This document shows positions 1 to 8,377 of a DNA stretch of 64,000 nt, in pieces. Within the stretch, counting starts at the first letter, position 1. Each line of letters begins with the position of its first letter. The notes beneath the pieces are model-generated. The model did not search any database. It saw nothing but the letters and a program-made list of their open reading frames with translations, and had not been told where the DNA came from. The stretch is from Pseudomonas umsongensis (GTDB taxonomy: Bacteria; Pseudomonadota; Gammaproteobacteria; Pseudomonadales; Pseudomonadaceae): NCBI RefSeq assembly GCF_002236105.1, contig NZ_NIWU01000001.1, positions 434,001 to 498,000 of the forward strand, written 5' to 3'. The translations under genes were made by a program, and so were the position numbers.

Positions 1-462
1 GTACATCTTGCCGCGGCGATGGGTCGGGAACCAGTAGGACAGGTAAAGGATGACGCCCGGGTAGAACCCGGCCTCGGCGATGCCCAGCAGGAAGCGCATG
101 ATGTAGAAGGACATCGGCGTACTGACCAGGGCCATGGCCGAGGAGATGATGCCCCAGGTGATCATGATGCGCGCGATCCACAACCGCGCACCGACACGAT
201 GCAGGATCAGGTTGCTGGGAATTTCCACGAGGAAATAGGCAATGAAGAAAATCCCTGCGCCGAGACCGTAGACGGCTTCGGAAAATTGCAGATCGTCGGA
301 CATCTGCAATTTGGCGAAACCCACGTTCACCCGATCCAGATAAGCGACGAGGTAGCACAGCAACAACAACGGCAGGATCCGCCACGCGGCTTTGCGATAT
401 GCAAGGTCCTCGAAGCGATCGGCGGGCGCGATGGCACCGGTTTGAATCACAGATTCAGTCAT
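1..462 (-). CDS. MFS transporter, ACS-type anion:cation symporter (N-terminal part)
   Basis: The gene runs off the left edge; the first 154 codons are present. The protein starts MTESVIQTGAIAP and then shows the ACS-family signature: a first membrane helix ending in a YLDRVNVGFA-like segment, followed by QMSDDLQFSE, FIAYFLVEIPSNLIL and a second-half motif GIAEAGFYPGVI. ACS carriers take up organic anions such as sugar acids, tartrate or aromatic acids by proton symport across the inner membrane. The start at 462 is the first ATG and faces the GntR-type regulator across about 160 bp, so control by that regulator is likely. The substrate cannot be read from this fragment. Confidence 0.9.
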   Translation of the reverse strand, partial: MTESVIQTGAIAPADRFEDLAYRKAAWRILPLLLLCYLVAYLDRVNVGFAKLQMSDDLQFSEAVYGLGAGIFFIAYFLVEIPSNLILHRVGARLWIARIMITWGIISSAMALVSTPMSFYIMRFLLGIAEAGFYPGVILYLSYWFPTHRRGKMY

Positions 463-535
463 GTGTTTCCCCCATCCTTATTTTTGTAGTGGGTGACGTT
501 GTTTTTATCGGACTTACATGAAGATCGGTTTTTTA

Positions 536-553
536 TCATAATACGTCATACGA
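536..553. promoter_or_regulatory. Candidate operator between MFS gene and GntR regulator
   Basis: TCATAATACG is followed directly by TCATACGA, giving a short direct repeat in an AT-rich stretch. The reverse strand reads TCGTATGACGT, close to the TNGTNNNACNA operator pattern known for FadR-type GntR proteins. It lies between the divergent carrier and regulator genes, as expected for an autoregulated pair. The site is inferred. Confidence 0.35.
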
Positions 554-624
554 ATTCAAGGCGCAGAATTCAAAGAGGACGACGGGTCTAAAATGCAGTA
601 CCGTTCACCGATTTGAGCCCAGAG

Positions 625-1410
625 ATGCCTATGCCCACTCCTGACAAATCCCCCTGTTCCGCCGAGGCACTGGCCGTTCTGAAGGACTCCGCCAAGGGCA
701 CGCTGTCCGATCAGGTGACGGCGGCCCTGAAGGCCTATATCGCCAACGGCGAAGTACTGCCGGGTGCTCGCCTGCCCACTGAGCCCGTGCTCTCGGAGCG
801 TTTCGGGGTGAGCAGGACGGTCATCCGCGAGGCGATCTCGCGCCTGAAGTCAGCCGGCCTGGTCGAGGTCCGCCAAGGCAGCGGCACCGTCGTCAGCGAA
901 GGTGCGCACATCAAGGCGTTCACCATCGACCTGGACGTCAGCGGGTCGATCGAGGCGGTATTGCGGGTCACCGAACTGCGCCGCGGTATCGAAGGAGAGG
1001 CGGCGGCACTGGCGGCACAGCGGCATTCACCGGCGCAACTGGAGGCCATCCACCAGGCGCTCAAGGCCATCGATGCCGCCGAGCAAGCGGGGCGCGATGG
1101 CGTCGAGGAAGACCTGGCGTTCCATCACTCCATTTCCAGGGCGACGGGCAATCCGTTGTACCCGTCACTGCACGAATTCATCGCTCAGTACATCAAGGAA
1201 GCAATCCGCATCACCCGCTCCAACGAGGAACGCCGCCATGATCTGGCCAGGACGGTGCATGTCGAACACTCCGCCGTGTACGAGGCCATCGCCGCACGAG
1301 ACCCCGAAGGCGCGCGCCATGCCGCGCTCAACCACATCAACAATGCGGTCGAGCGGCTCAAGAGTGCCGATCCCGCGTTCTGGCAGAATCCGGGGGCGAG
1401 AACCTCTTAG
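625..1410 (+). CDS. GntR-family transcriptional regulator, FCD (FadR) subfamily
   Basis: The N-terminal winged helix (about residues 20-90) contains LSDQVTAALKAYIANGEV, LPTEPVLSERFGVSRTVIREAISRL and a wing ending VRQGSGTVV. The C-terminal half is an all-helical FCD ligand domain with the usual E-R-G-E and HH-type metal-ligand region (DLAFHHSISRATGN). FCD regulators mostly repress sugar-acid, carboxylate or amino-acid uptake and catabolic genes, which fits the divergent ACS carrier. Start choice is uncertain: an in-frame TTG at 613, ATG at 625 and ATG at 631 are all possible and none has a strong Shine-Dalgarno sequence. Confidence 0.9.
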   Translation: MPMPTPDKSPCSAEALAVLKDSAKGTLSDQVTAALKAYIANGEVLPGARLPTEPVLSERFGVSRTVIREAISRLKSAGLVEVRQGSGTVVSEGAHIKAFTIDLDVSGSIEAVLRVTELRRGIEGEAAALAAQRHSPAQLEAIHQALKAIDAAEQAGRDGVEEDLAFHHSISRATGNPLYPSLHEFIAQYIKEAIRITRSNEERRHDLARTVHVEHSAVYEAIAARDPEGARHAALNHINNAVERLKSADPAFWQNPGARTS

Positions 1411-1479
1411 CCTGATCTGTAACGGCCCGGATTACCGGCGGTGGCGTCCTCGAATATTGCATTTACCTTTCTGGCCTCA

Positions 1480-1504
1480 TCGCTGGCAAGCCAGCTCCTA
1501 CAAA
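1480..1504. repeat. Single REP palindrome
   Basis: The sequence TCGCTGGCAAGCCAGCTCCTACA is a Pseudomonas REP unit. It sits between two convergent genes (regulator on plus, receptor on minus). The rest of the 1411-1552 gap shows nothing else recognisable. Confidence 0.7.
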
Positions 1505-1552
1505 AGCTGCGTAGGGCGTTGACTCATGGGTGCCGGATTTCCTGCCAATGTC

Positions 1553-3679
1553 TTACAGCAGGCTCCACGACACCCCGACATACACCCCCAAACCTTCACC
1601 CGGCGTCGACCGCGCCGCGTCCAACCCTTTATCGTCGTAGCCCGGCGTGACAGTGGCGGCGTAGTGCTTGTCGGTCAGGTTGCGCATGTCCACCCAGGTC
1701 TGCCAGTCACCCTTGGGCGCGTTGTAGCCCAGGGTCGCGCCGAACAGTGCGTAGGGATCGGCGTAGTAGCTGTTGGCGTAATCGACCGCGACCTTGGACA
1801 CCCATTGCGTGTTGAGCGCGGCGAAGAAGCCCTGGGGCCAGTCGTAGCGCAGTTCGCCCTGGTAGTAGTGCATCGGCAGGCCTGGCAGGCGGTTGTCGCC
1901 GAAGCGCTCGTCGTCCTGGTAATGGAAGTCACTGAAGGTGTAGCTCTGGCGCAGGCTCAGTTGACCGCCATCGTTACCCGACCACAGGTTGCTCGACAGG
2001 CTGGCTTCCACGCCCTGGTGCACGGTAGGGCTGGCATTGAGTTCGTAGGGCGTGGTGGCGTTGGCATCCGGTAACACCGAGAGCAATTCGTGGCGTACCT
2101 GGGCGTAGTACCAGGCCAGGCTCCATTGGCCCATCGCGCTGTCGCCGCGCCCGCCCAGTTCCAGGGTGGTCGCGGTCTGGTTTTGCAGCTCTATCGGGTC
2201 GCGCTGGGTGCCGGTAGCAGGGCCGCTGCCTTCGGGGAAGCGGATGTTGGAGCTGTAGATCAGCGACCAGGGGTGCGGTGCCTCGACCGAGCGGCTGAGG
2301 TTGCCGAACAGTTGCAGGTCGGGTGTCAGTTGGTAGCGCAGGCCCACGCGAGGAGCATAGTCCCAGTCGCCCTGACTAGTCTTGCCACCGCCTTGCGGGT
2401 AGGTCACCGCGCTTTCCCGGCGGGTGTAGATGGCCGCCAGGCCCGTGGTCAGCCATAGGTCGTCTGCAATCTCCAGGTCATTGCCCGCATGCAGGACGCT
2501 GTCCGAACCCTGGTAGGTGAAGTTGCGCATGGGCGTGCCTGGCGCATAACCGGCCGTGTTGCCGGTGGGGATGCGCACCTGCTCGCTGGCGCCGGCGTTG
2601 GGCAGGTGCTTGGTCATGCGCAGGCCCAGCGTGCTCTGGCTTTGCAGGCCCCAGAGGGTGTCGCGACGCTTGTAGTCGAGGGTGCCGCTGACATCCGTGT
2701 AGGCCACCTTCAGGCGGTTGGGACCTTCGCGCAAGTCCATGGGGTAGTCATGGTAGGCAAGGCCGGCCTGGATGCTCGAATCGTCATCGATGAACCAGGT
2801 GGTCTTGTTGCCGATGAAGGTGCTGCCCGGCTGTTCACGGCGATCGTCGCGCGCCACGTAGGCAGGGTTGGCCGCGCGCGGGTCGTGCTCGATGCTGTGC
2901 TTGGTGACCCGGCCGGCGAGGTCGTTGTCGGTCTGGCGGTAGCGCAGGTAGAAGCGCGTTTCCAGGTTCGGGTTGAAGCGATAGCCGAAGTTGGCGATGG
3001 CGCCCTGGCTCTCGCTGGCGGAGTGATCCTGGTAGCCGTCCGAACGGGCGTCGGTCAGGGCCAGGTAGTAGTCGAAGTCCCCCAGCACCTGCCCGGAGCT
3101 GACCTGGCGCTGCTGATAACCGTGGCTGCCCGTGGCATAGCGTACCTGCAACCGTGGTGCGTTGTAGCCGGTATGGCTGACGTAATCGATGGCCCCGCCC
3201 AAAGCCAGGGCACCGCGGTCGAAACCGTTGGCGCCGCGCAGCACCTCCACATGGTCAAGCCATAGCGGCTCCAGCAGCTCATAGGGCGTGCCGCCGGGAC
3301 CGGTCAGCGGCAGGCCGTCGAGCATGGCGTACAGGCCCGAGGCATGGGCGCCCGGCGCACGGTTGATGCCCGACCCGCGGATCGAGATCTTCACGCCTTC
3401 ATTGCCTGCCGACTGGGCATAGATGCCTGGCTGATAAGCCAGCACATCCTGATTGCTCGCTACCCGGCCCTGCAGGGGGCGGCGCATGTCGACCACGTTG
3501 GTGCCGCCGGGTACCTGGTCGAGCCGCGCCTTGGCGTCCTCGATCCCCTGGTCCTCGTCACTCTGGTCTTCGGCCCCGATCAGCACTTGCCCCAACTCCA
3601 GGCCCTGGCCCTGGGCGATCGCCGGACAAACAAGGGCCAGGCCCAGCAACGCGGCGGACAGGGATTGGGGCGAGGGCAT
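1553..3679 (-). CDS. TonB-dependent outer-membrane receptor (FecA/OMR-like)
   Basis: This 708-residue protein has a signal peptide (SLSAALLGLALVCPAIAQG), a short acidic N-terminus, then a plug domain (about residues 45-170) with IYAQSAGNEGVKISIRG, GLYAMLDGLPLT and VEVLRGANGFDRGALALGGAIDYVS. A barrel of alternating aromatic strands fills the rest. There is no extra N-terminal signalling domain, so it is unlikely to act through an ECF sigma factor. The start at 3679 has GGAG upstream; an open frame continues further upstream without a good start. Its ligand (a ferric chelate, cobalamin or other) cannot be told. The last residues are SWSLL, without the usual terminal aromatic. No siderophore genes lie nearby. 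Confidence 0.9.
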   Translation of the reverse strand: MPSPQSLSAALLGLALVCPAIAQGQGLELGQVLIGAEDQSDEDQGIEDAKARLDQVPGGTNVVDMRRPLQGRVASNQDVLAYQPGIYAQSAGNEGVKISIRGSGINRAPGAHASGLYAMLDGLPLTGPGGTPYELLEPLWLDHVEVLRGANGFDRGALALGGAIDYVSHTGYNAPRLQVRYATGSHGYQQRQVSSGQVLGDFDYYLALTDARSDGYQDHSASESQGAIANFGYRFNPNLETRFYLRYRQTDNDLAGRVTKHSIEHDPRAANPAYVARDDRREQPGSTFIGNKTTWFIDDDSSIQAGLAYHDYPMDLREGPNRLKVAYTDVSGTLDYKRRDTLWGLQSQSTLGLRMTKHLPNAGASEQVRIPTGNTAGYAPGTPMRNFTYQGSDSVLHAGNDLEIADDLWLTTGLAAIYTRRESAVTYPQGGGKTSQGDWDYAPRVGLRYQLTPDLQLFGNLSRSVEAPHPWSLIYSSNIRFPEGSGPATGTQRDPIELQNQTATTLELGGRGDSAMGQWSLAWYYAQVRHELLSVLPDANATTPYELNASPTVHQGVEASLSSNLWSGNDGGQLSLRQSYTFSDFHYQDDERFGDNRLPGLPMHYYQGELRYDWPQGFFAALNTQWVSKVAVDYANSYYADPYALFGATLGYNAPKGDWQTWVDMRNLTDKHYAATVTPGYDDKGLDAARSTPGEGLGVYVGVSWSLL

Positions 3680-3872
3680 TGAGAAAACTCCAGACAGGGG
3701 GAAACGGGCAGTGAAGTCTGCGACGCATGAAAGAACGAACGGAGCACATGATGATTTTGCTGTTGCGCCAGGAACAGGCTTATCGGCAGGGGCGAGCCTG
3801 GCGTGAAATGGCGACCGTCCATGTCGTCGCGCTGCGGGAGGGCGCCTACTGTCGAACAGGCGCAAGGTTCAC

Positions 3873-3975
3873 TGTACGAGCGAGCATGCTCGCGATGGTC
3901 GTGAACGATAACGCGTTGAACCAGATGCCCCGCGGCGCCCTCTGGTTTTTCGCGAACATGCTCGCTCCTACAGGT
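3873..3975. repeat. BIME: inverted REP pair
   Basis: A GAGCGAGCATGCTCGCGA unit and an inverted CGCGAACATGCTCGCTCCTACA unit are about 60 bp apart, separated by AACGATAACGCG. They occupy the gap (3680-3992) between the receptor start and the permease stop; the remainder of that gap holds only the receptor's upstream region. Confidence 0.85.
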
Positions 3976-3992
3976 AGGCAGTCGCGGTTGTT

Positions 3993-5546
3993 TCAGAGTT
4001 TGTTCAACGCTGCTTCCGCCGCCGCGATTTCAGCCTGGCGCTTGAGGATCACGTCGCCTACCGGCGGTCCCTGGAAGCGTCGCGCTTCGAAACCGAACCA
4101 GACGATGGCCGTCAACACCAGGAAGCCGATGGTGATGTACAACGCCCAGTCGTTCGGTGGCTGGATGCCGATGACGAAAATGATCACCATCGACACGACC
4201 GAGAGCAGGGCGAACACCGTGTACCAGAAGCGCCCCATGTTCCACGGCCCCATGGTCGGCCATTTTGCGCTCCCGTAGGCAAACAGGCCCAGTACGATGG
4301 GAATGATGAAGGAGAAGAACAGGAAGATCACCGTGCAGGAGACCACGATGGTGTACACCGGCGTTTCTCCGATCGATATCACCGACGATCCCCAGACGAA
4401 CAGCACCGCCAGTGTGGCACCGGTCCAAATGGCTGCCACCGGGCTGCGAAAGGTTGGCGAAACCGAGGCCAGGGCTTTGGAGCAAGGCAGGCCGCCGTCG
4501 CGGGAAAACGCGAAGATCATGCGTGAAACCGAGGTCACGGTCGCCAGGCCACAGAGCACCTGCGAGATGAAAATCGCCACGTACAAGCCGTCCTTGAGCA
4601 GCGGGTTAACTTGGGTATTCATGGCCCAGAAGAACACGCTCCAGCCTTGCTTGGCCGCTTCGTCCATGCTCGGCAACATCAGCACGAATGCGCTGAGCAT
4701 CACCCAGCCGAACAGCAGCGACCAGACCACCGACATGACCATTCCCCGCGGCACCGACATGGCCGCATTACGGGTTTCCTCTGAGGTGTGGGCAGAGGCG
4801 TCGTAGCCAGTGATGGTGTAGATCGGCAGCAGCAGGCCGAGCATGAAGACCCAGCCGTTGGAGACTTCCGGCCAGACGCCGCCACCCGCCGCGCCAGAGT
4901 AGTTGCCGAAGGTCACCAGCCGTGAGAATTCGTAGCTGGGGGCTGATATCAGGCAGACGATGGTCAGCGCCAGTGCGGTGGCGAAGATCAGGTAGCCGGA
5001 GAAATCGGTGAGCCTGGCGGTCAGGCCGATCCCCAGGTGATTGCACAGGGCCTGGAGACCCGTGAGGATCGCCAGGAAAATCACCCGGGTCGTGGTGGTG
5101 TCTTCCATGCCCAGCGTGGGGCCAAAGGCGCCGAAAAAGAAGTAATAGGTGCCGACGTTGATCGCCCCGAGCACCGTGACCAGCCCCAGCAGGTTGAACC
5201 AGGCCGTGAGCCAGCCGGTAAAACGGTTGCCGAGGATCGAGCCCCAGTGATACAGGCCGCCTGCGGTGGGGTAGGCCGAGGAAATCTGCGCCATGGCCAG
5301 GGCGAACACGCCGGAAATCAGGCAACCAATCGGCCAGCCGATACCGATCGACGCACCGCCGGCGCCCGAGGTGCCCTGCGCCAGTGAGTTGATGCCACCG
5401 GAAAGGATGCAGATGATCGAAAAGGAAATCGCAAAGTTGGAGAAAACCCCCATTCTTCGCGACAACTGCTGGGCGTAGCCCATGCTGTGCAGCACCTTGA
5501 CGTCATCGTCGTGCGCGTCGGTGCCGGGCTGGCTTGCTGGGTTCAT
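3993..5546 (-). CDS. APC-superfamily amino acid/amine permease (GABA/choline ACT type)
   Basis: This 517-residue inner-membrane protein has about twelve hydrophobic segments. The N-terminus carries LSRRMGVFSNFAISFSIICILSGG and the AYPTAGGLYHWGSILG motif of the ACT (yeast choline/GABA) branch of the APC superfamily, with GYDASAHTSEET in the middle, a loop hallmark of that branch. The start at 5546 has GAAGGGG upstream. It follows the Fe-ADH, ALDH and GS-like genes on the same strand, so it most likely imports the amine or amino alcohol those enzymes degrade. A BIME separates it from the ADH gene, so it may have a separate transcript. Confidence 0.88.
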   Translation of the reverse strand: MNPASQPGTDAHDDDVKVLHSMGYAQQLSRRMGVFSNFAISFSIICILSGGINSLAQGTSGAGGASIGIGWPIGCLISGVFALAMAQISSAYPTAGGLYHWGSILGNRFTGWLTAWFNLLGLVTVLGAINVGTYYFFFGAFGPTLGMEDTTTTRVIFLAILTGLQALCNHLGIGLTARLTDFSGYLIFATALALTIVCLISAPSYEFSRLVTFGNYSGAAGGGVWPEVSNGWVFMLGLLLPIYTITGYDASAHTSEETRNAAMSVPRGMVMSVVWSLLFGWVMLSAFVLMLPSMDEAAKQGWSVFFWAMNTQVNPLLKDGLYVAIFISQVLCGLATVTSVSRMIFAFSRDGGLPCSKALASVSPTFRSPVAAIWTGATLAVLFVWGSSVISIGETPVYTIVVSCTVIFLFFSFIIPIVLGLFAYGSAKWPTMGPWNMGRFWYTVFALLSVVSMVIIFVIGIQPPNDWALYITIGFLVLTAIVWFGFEARRFQGPPVGDVILKRQAEIAAAEAALNKL

Positions 5547-5660
5547 TGTCGTGTGCCCCTTCAGGTTTTGATACGCAGCCATCCGGCGCTCCGGATGGAT
5601 TGGCTTTCAACCCCTTGTCGTACTGCTCCTGTTTCCTATCGGTGAAACCTGCCAGCTTTT

Positions 5661-5817
5661 GTGTAGGAGCGAGCCTGCTCGCGATGGAGGTTAACGATTA
5701 CTCGGGGCGTCAGGTTCCCCGCGTTATCGTTGAGGTTCATCGCGAGCAGGCTCGCTCCCACAGTCAGGTTCCCCGCGTAATCGTTGGCGTCCATCGCGAG
5801 CGTGCTCGCTCCTACAG
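5661..5817. repeat. BIME of three REP units
   Basis: Units GTAGGAGCGAGCCTGCTCGCGA, CGCGAGCAGGCTCGCTCCCACA and CGCGAGCGTGCTCGCTCCTACA are separated by near-identical spacers around TCAGGTTCCCCGCGT. The distal unit runs into the 3' end of the alcohol dehydrogenase gene and supplies its stop codon. Confidence 0.88.
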
Positions 5818-6975
5818 AAGGCGGCCGTGGAGGGCCGCCTGGAAAATTTCCGCTACACCGGCCCGGGTCAAGGGCAGCGGGTTGCCGCCGGCCGACGGGT
5901 CGACCACCGCCATGTCGGCGATCAGGTCGGCTTGCTGGTCATCCACCCCCAGCTCGAACAGCGTATGCGGCACGGCGATGTCCTTGCGCAATTTGAGGAC
6001 GAAGGCCAGGAAGCTGTCGAAGCCCGGGGAGGGCAGGTGCAGGTACGCCGCCAGGCGTGTGATGCGTTCCTCGATGGCCGGACGATTGAACTTCAGCACG
6101 TAGGGCATCAGTGTGGCGTTGGTCATGCCGTGGTGGGTGTCGTACAGCGCGCCGATCGGATGCGCGAGGGCGTGCATCCCGCCCAGGCCTTTCTGGAATG
6201 CAGTGGCGCCCATCGCCGCCGCCGCCAGCATTTGCCCGCGTGCATCGAGGTCCGAAGGGGTGTGGACGGCACGCACCAGGGCATTGCTCACCAGGCGCAT
6301 GCCTTCGACCGCAATGCCATCGGCCATGGGGTGGAAACCAGGGGCGCAGTAGGACTCCAGGCAGTGCGCCAAGGCGTCCATGCCCGTGCCGGCAGTGACT
6401 TTGGCCGGCATGCCGACGGTCAGGGCGGGATCGCTGATGACCACGCGCGGCATCATTTTCGGGTGGAAGATGATGCGCTTGGTGTGGGTGCGATCGTCGA
6501 TGATCACCGCGGCGCGCCCCACTTCCGAGCCCGTACCCGCGGTGGTCGGCACCGCGATGACCGGGGCAATGCGGCTTTCATCGGCGCGGGTCCAGTAGTC
6601 GCCGATGTCTTCGAAATCCCAGACCGGGCGGGTCTGGCCACTCATGAAGGCGATGAGCTTGCCCATGTCCAGGCCGCTGCCTCCGCCAAAGGCCACCACG
6701 CCATCGTGGTTGCCCGCGCGCCAGGCGTCGAGCCCGCCTGCCAGGTTGGCTTCGACCGGGTTGGGCTTGAGGTCGCAGAACAGCGCGGCGCCCAGCCCTG
6801 CATCGCGCAAGGCGTCCAGCGCAGCCGTGGTGATCGACGCACGCCCCAGGCCGCTGTCGGTGACCAGCAGCGGGCGTTGAATACCCTGGCTGCGACAGAC
6901 CTCGGCCAGTTCCGCGATGCGGCCGACACCGAAGCGGATGCTCGTGGGGTAGTTCCAGTTTCCAGTCAGGCTCAT
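5812..6975 (-). CDS. Iron-containing alcohol dehydrogenase
   Basis: The 387-residue protein has the group III alcohol dehydrogenase pattern: NAD-binding GGGSGLDMGK (about residue 95), PTTAGTGSEV, the metal-site stretch GTGMDALAHCLESY and the histidine-rich GLGGMHALAHPIGALYDTHHG. Such enzymes interconvert alcohols and aldehydes with NAD(H). It starts 3 bp after the aldehyde dehydrogenase stop and is probably co-transcribed with it and the GS-like ligase, which suggests alcohol to aldehyde to acid on a gamma-glutamylated substrate. The stop codon lies inside a REP element. Confidence 0.92.
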   Translation of the reverse strand: MSLTGNWNYPTSIRFGVGRIAELAEVCRSQGIQRPLLVTDSGLGRASITTAALDALRDAGLGAALFCDLKPNPVEANLAGGLDAWRAGNHDGVVAFGGGSGLDMGKLIAFMSGQTRPVWDFEDIGDYWTRADESRIAPVIAVPTTAGTGSEVGRAAVIIDDRTHTKRIIFHPKMMPRVVISDPALTVGMPAKVTAGTGMDALAHCLESYCAPGFHPMADGIAVEGMRLVSNALVRAVHTPSDLDARGQMLAAAAMGATAFQKGLGGMHALAHPIGALYDTHHGMTNATLMPYVLKFNRPAIEERITRLAAYLHLPSPGFDSFLAFVLKLRKDIAVPHTLFELGVDDQQADLIADMAVVDPSAGGNPLPLTRAGVAEIFQAALHGRLL

Positions 6976-6978
6976 GGC

Positions 6979-8370
6979 TCAGATCTCGTGGCGCAGATGG
7001 AAGGATTTGGCGCGGGTCAGGTGTTCGTATCCCAAGCGGGAAAGGGTCACGCCGCGCCCACTGTTCTTGACCCCGGTCCAGGCCAGGGCCGGGTCCAGGT
7101 AGTCGCAGCGATTCATGAACAGGGTGCCGGTTTCGATCTGCTCGCCCAGGCGTTCGGCGGCGGCCAGGTCCCGGGTCCATATGGACGCGCTGAGCCCGAA
7201 CTCACTGTCGTTCATCAAGGCGACGGCCTCGTCGTCGCCGACAACTGGCATGATGCCGACCACTGGCCCGAAGCTTTCATCGCGCATCACCGACATCTGA
7301 TGGTTCACATCCACCAGCACTTGCGGGGCCAGATAGGCACTGCCGGGCACATCGGCGGCGAAGGCTTGCGCGTCGATCAGCGCCGTGGCGCCCTCACTCA
7401 ATGCCTCGGCGATCTGCCCGCGGACGAAATCGGCCGCTTGTGGATTCACCATCGGTCCGAGGGTGGTGGCGGGGTCCAATGGATTGCCCAGCACGTACTG
7501 GCGGGTCAATTCGGCGAAACGCTGGATGAAGGCCGGATAGATTGCCTGATCGACATAGATGCGCTCCACGGCGCAACAACTTTGTCCCGAGTTGAAGAAG
7601 CTGCCGTCCACCAGGTTTTCCACCGCGTGTTCGAGGTCGGCATCGGCCCGAACGTAGGCAGGGTCCTTGCCGCCGAGCTCCAGGCCGGTGCCAATGAAGC
7701 CTGTGAGTGTCGCCTGCTGGACGATCTTGCCGGCCTCCACCGAGCCGGTGAAATTCACCTGCTGTATGTCGCCGGAGACGATGGCCAGCGCAGTCGAGGT
7801 GTGGTCAAGCACCAGGTTCTGGAACAACCCTTCAGGCAGATGCGCCCGACGAAAAGCTTCGGCGAAACGCTCACCCACCAGCAGGGTTTGCGAAGCGTGT
7901 TTGAGGATGACGCTGTTGCCAGCCATCAGCGCCGGAATGACCGAGTTGACTGCCGTCAAATAAGGGTAATTCCACGGGGCGATCACCAGCACCGTGCCCA
8001 GCGGTTCGCGCTTGATATAGCGCTTGAAACCCGCGACAGGCCCGGGCTCCACCGCTGCCAGAGCTTCAGGCGCAATGGCGATCATGTGCCGCGCACGTTC
8101 TTCGAAACCACGCAGTTCGCCGGCGCCGAAACGCACCGGTCGACCCATCTGCCAGGCCAGTTCCGGGACGATGTCATCCTTCATGGCCAGCATTGCGTCC
8201 ACCGCTGCGCTGCAAATGCCCGCGCGTTCGTTCAGTGGCCGGCGTTTCCACTGCGCCTGGGCATCGGCCGCGGCCGCCAGTGCCCGATAGAGCTGGCCGG
8301 TATCGGCGCAGGGACGTTCAGCATAAACCCGGCCATCGACCGGGGAGATGAGTTGAATCGTCTTGGTCAT
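6979..8370 (-). CDS. NAD(P)-dependent aldehyde dehydrogenase
   Basis: This 463-residue ALDH has VIAPWNYP, NFTGSVEAGK, the catalytic glutamate in LELGGKDP (about residue 231) and the catalytic cysteine in NSGQSCCAVER (265/266). It would oxidise an aldehyde, plausibly a gamma-glutamylamino-aldehyde or semialdehyde, to the acid. The start at 8370 (MTKTIQLISP) matches where the family begins; a longer open frame overlaps the upstream gene and is rejected. It lies 7 bp after the GS-like gene's stop. The exact substrate is inferred from neighbours only. Confidence 0.92.
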   Translation of the reverse strand: MTKTIQLISPVDGRVYAERPCADTGQLYRALAAAADAQAQWKRRPLNERAGICSAAVDAMLAMKDDIVPELAWQMGRPVRFGAGELRGFEERARHMIAIAPEALAAVEPGPVAGFKRYIKREPLGTVLVIAPWNYPYLTAVNSVIPALMAGNSVILKHASQTLLVGERFAEAFRRAHLPEGLFQNLVLDHTSTALAIVSGDIQQVNFTGSVEAGKIVQQATLTGFIGTGLELGGKDPAYVRADADLEHAVENLVDGSFFNSGQSCCAVERIYVDQAIYPAFIQRFAELTRQYVLGNPLDPATTLGPMVNPQAADFVRGQIAEALSEGATALIDAQAFAADVPGSAYLAPQVLVDVNHQMSVMRDESFGPVVGIMPVVGDDEAVALMNDSEFGLSASIWTRDLAAAERLGEQIETGTLFMNRCDYLDPALAWTGVKNSGRGVTLSRLGYEHLTRAKSFHLRHEI

Positions 8371-8377
8371 GGCAATC

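Noticed and set aside
1553..3679. FecA-type signalling receptor with sigma/anti-sigma control
   Set aside because: No N-terminal signalling domain before the plug and no ECF sigma or anti-sigma gene nearby.
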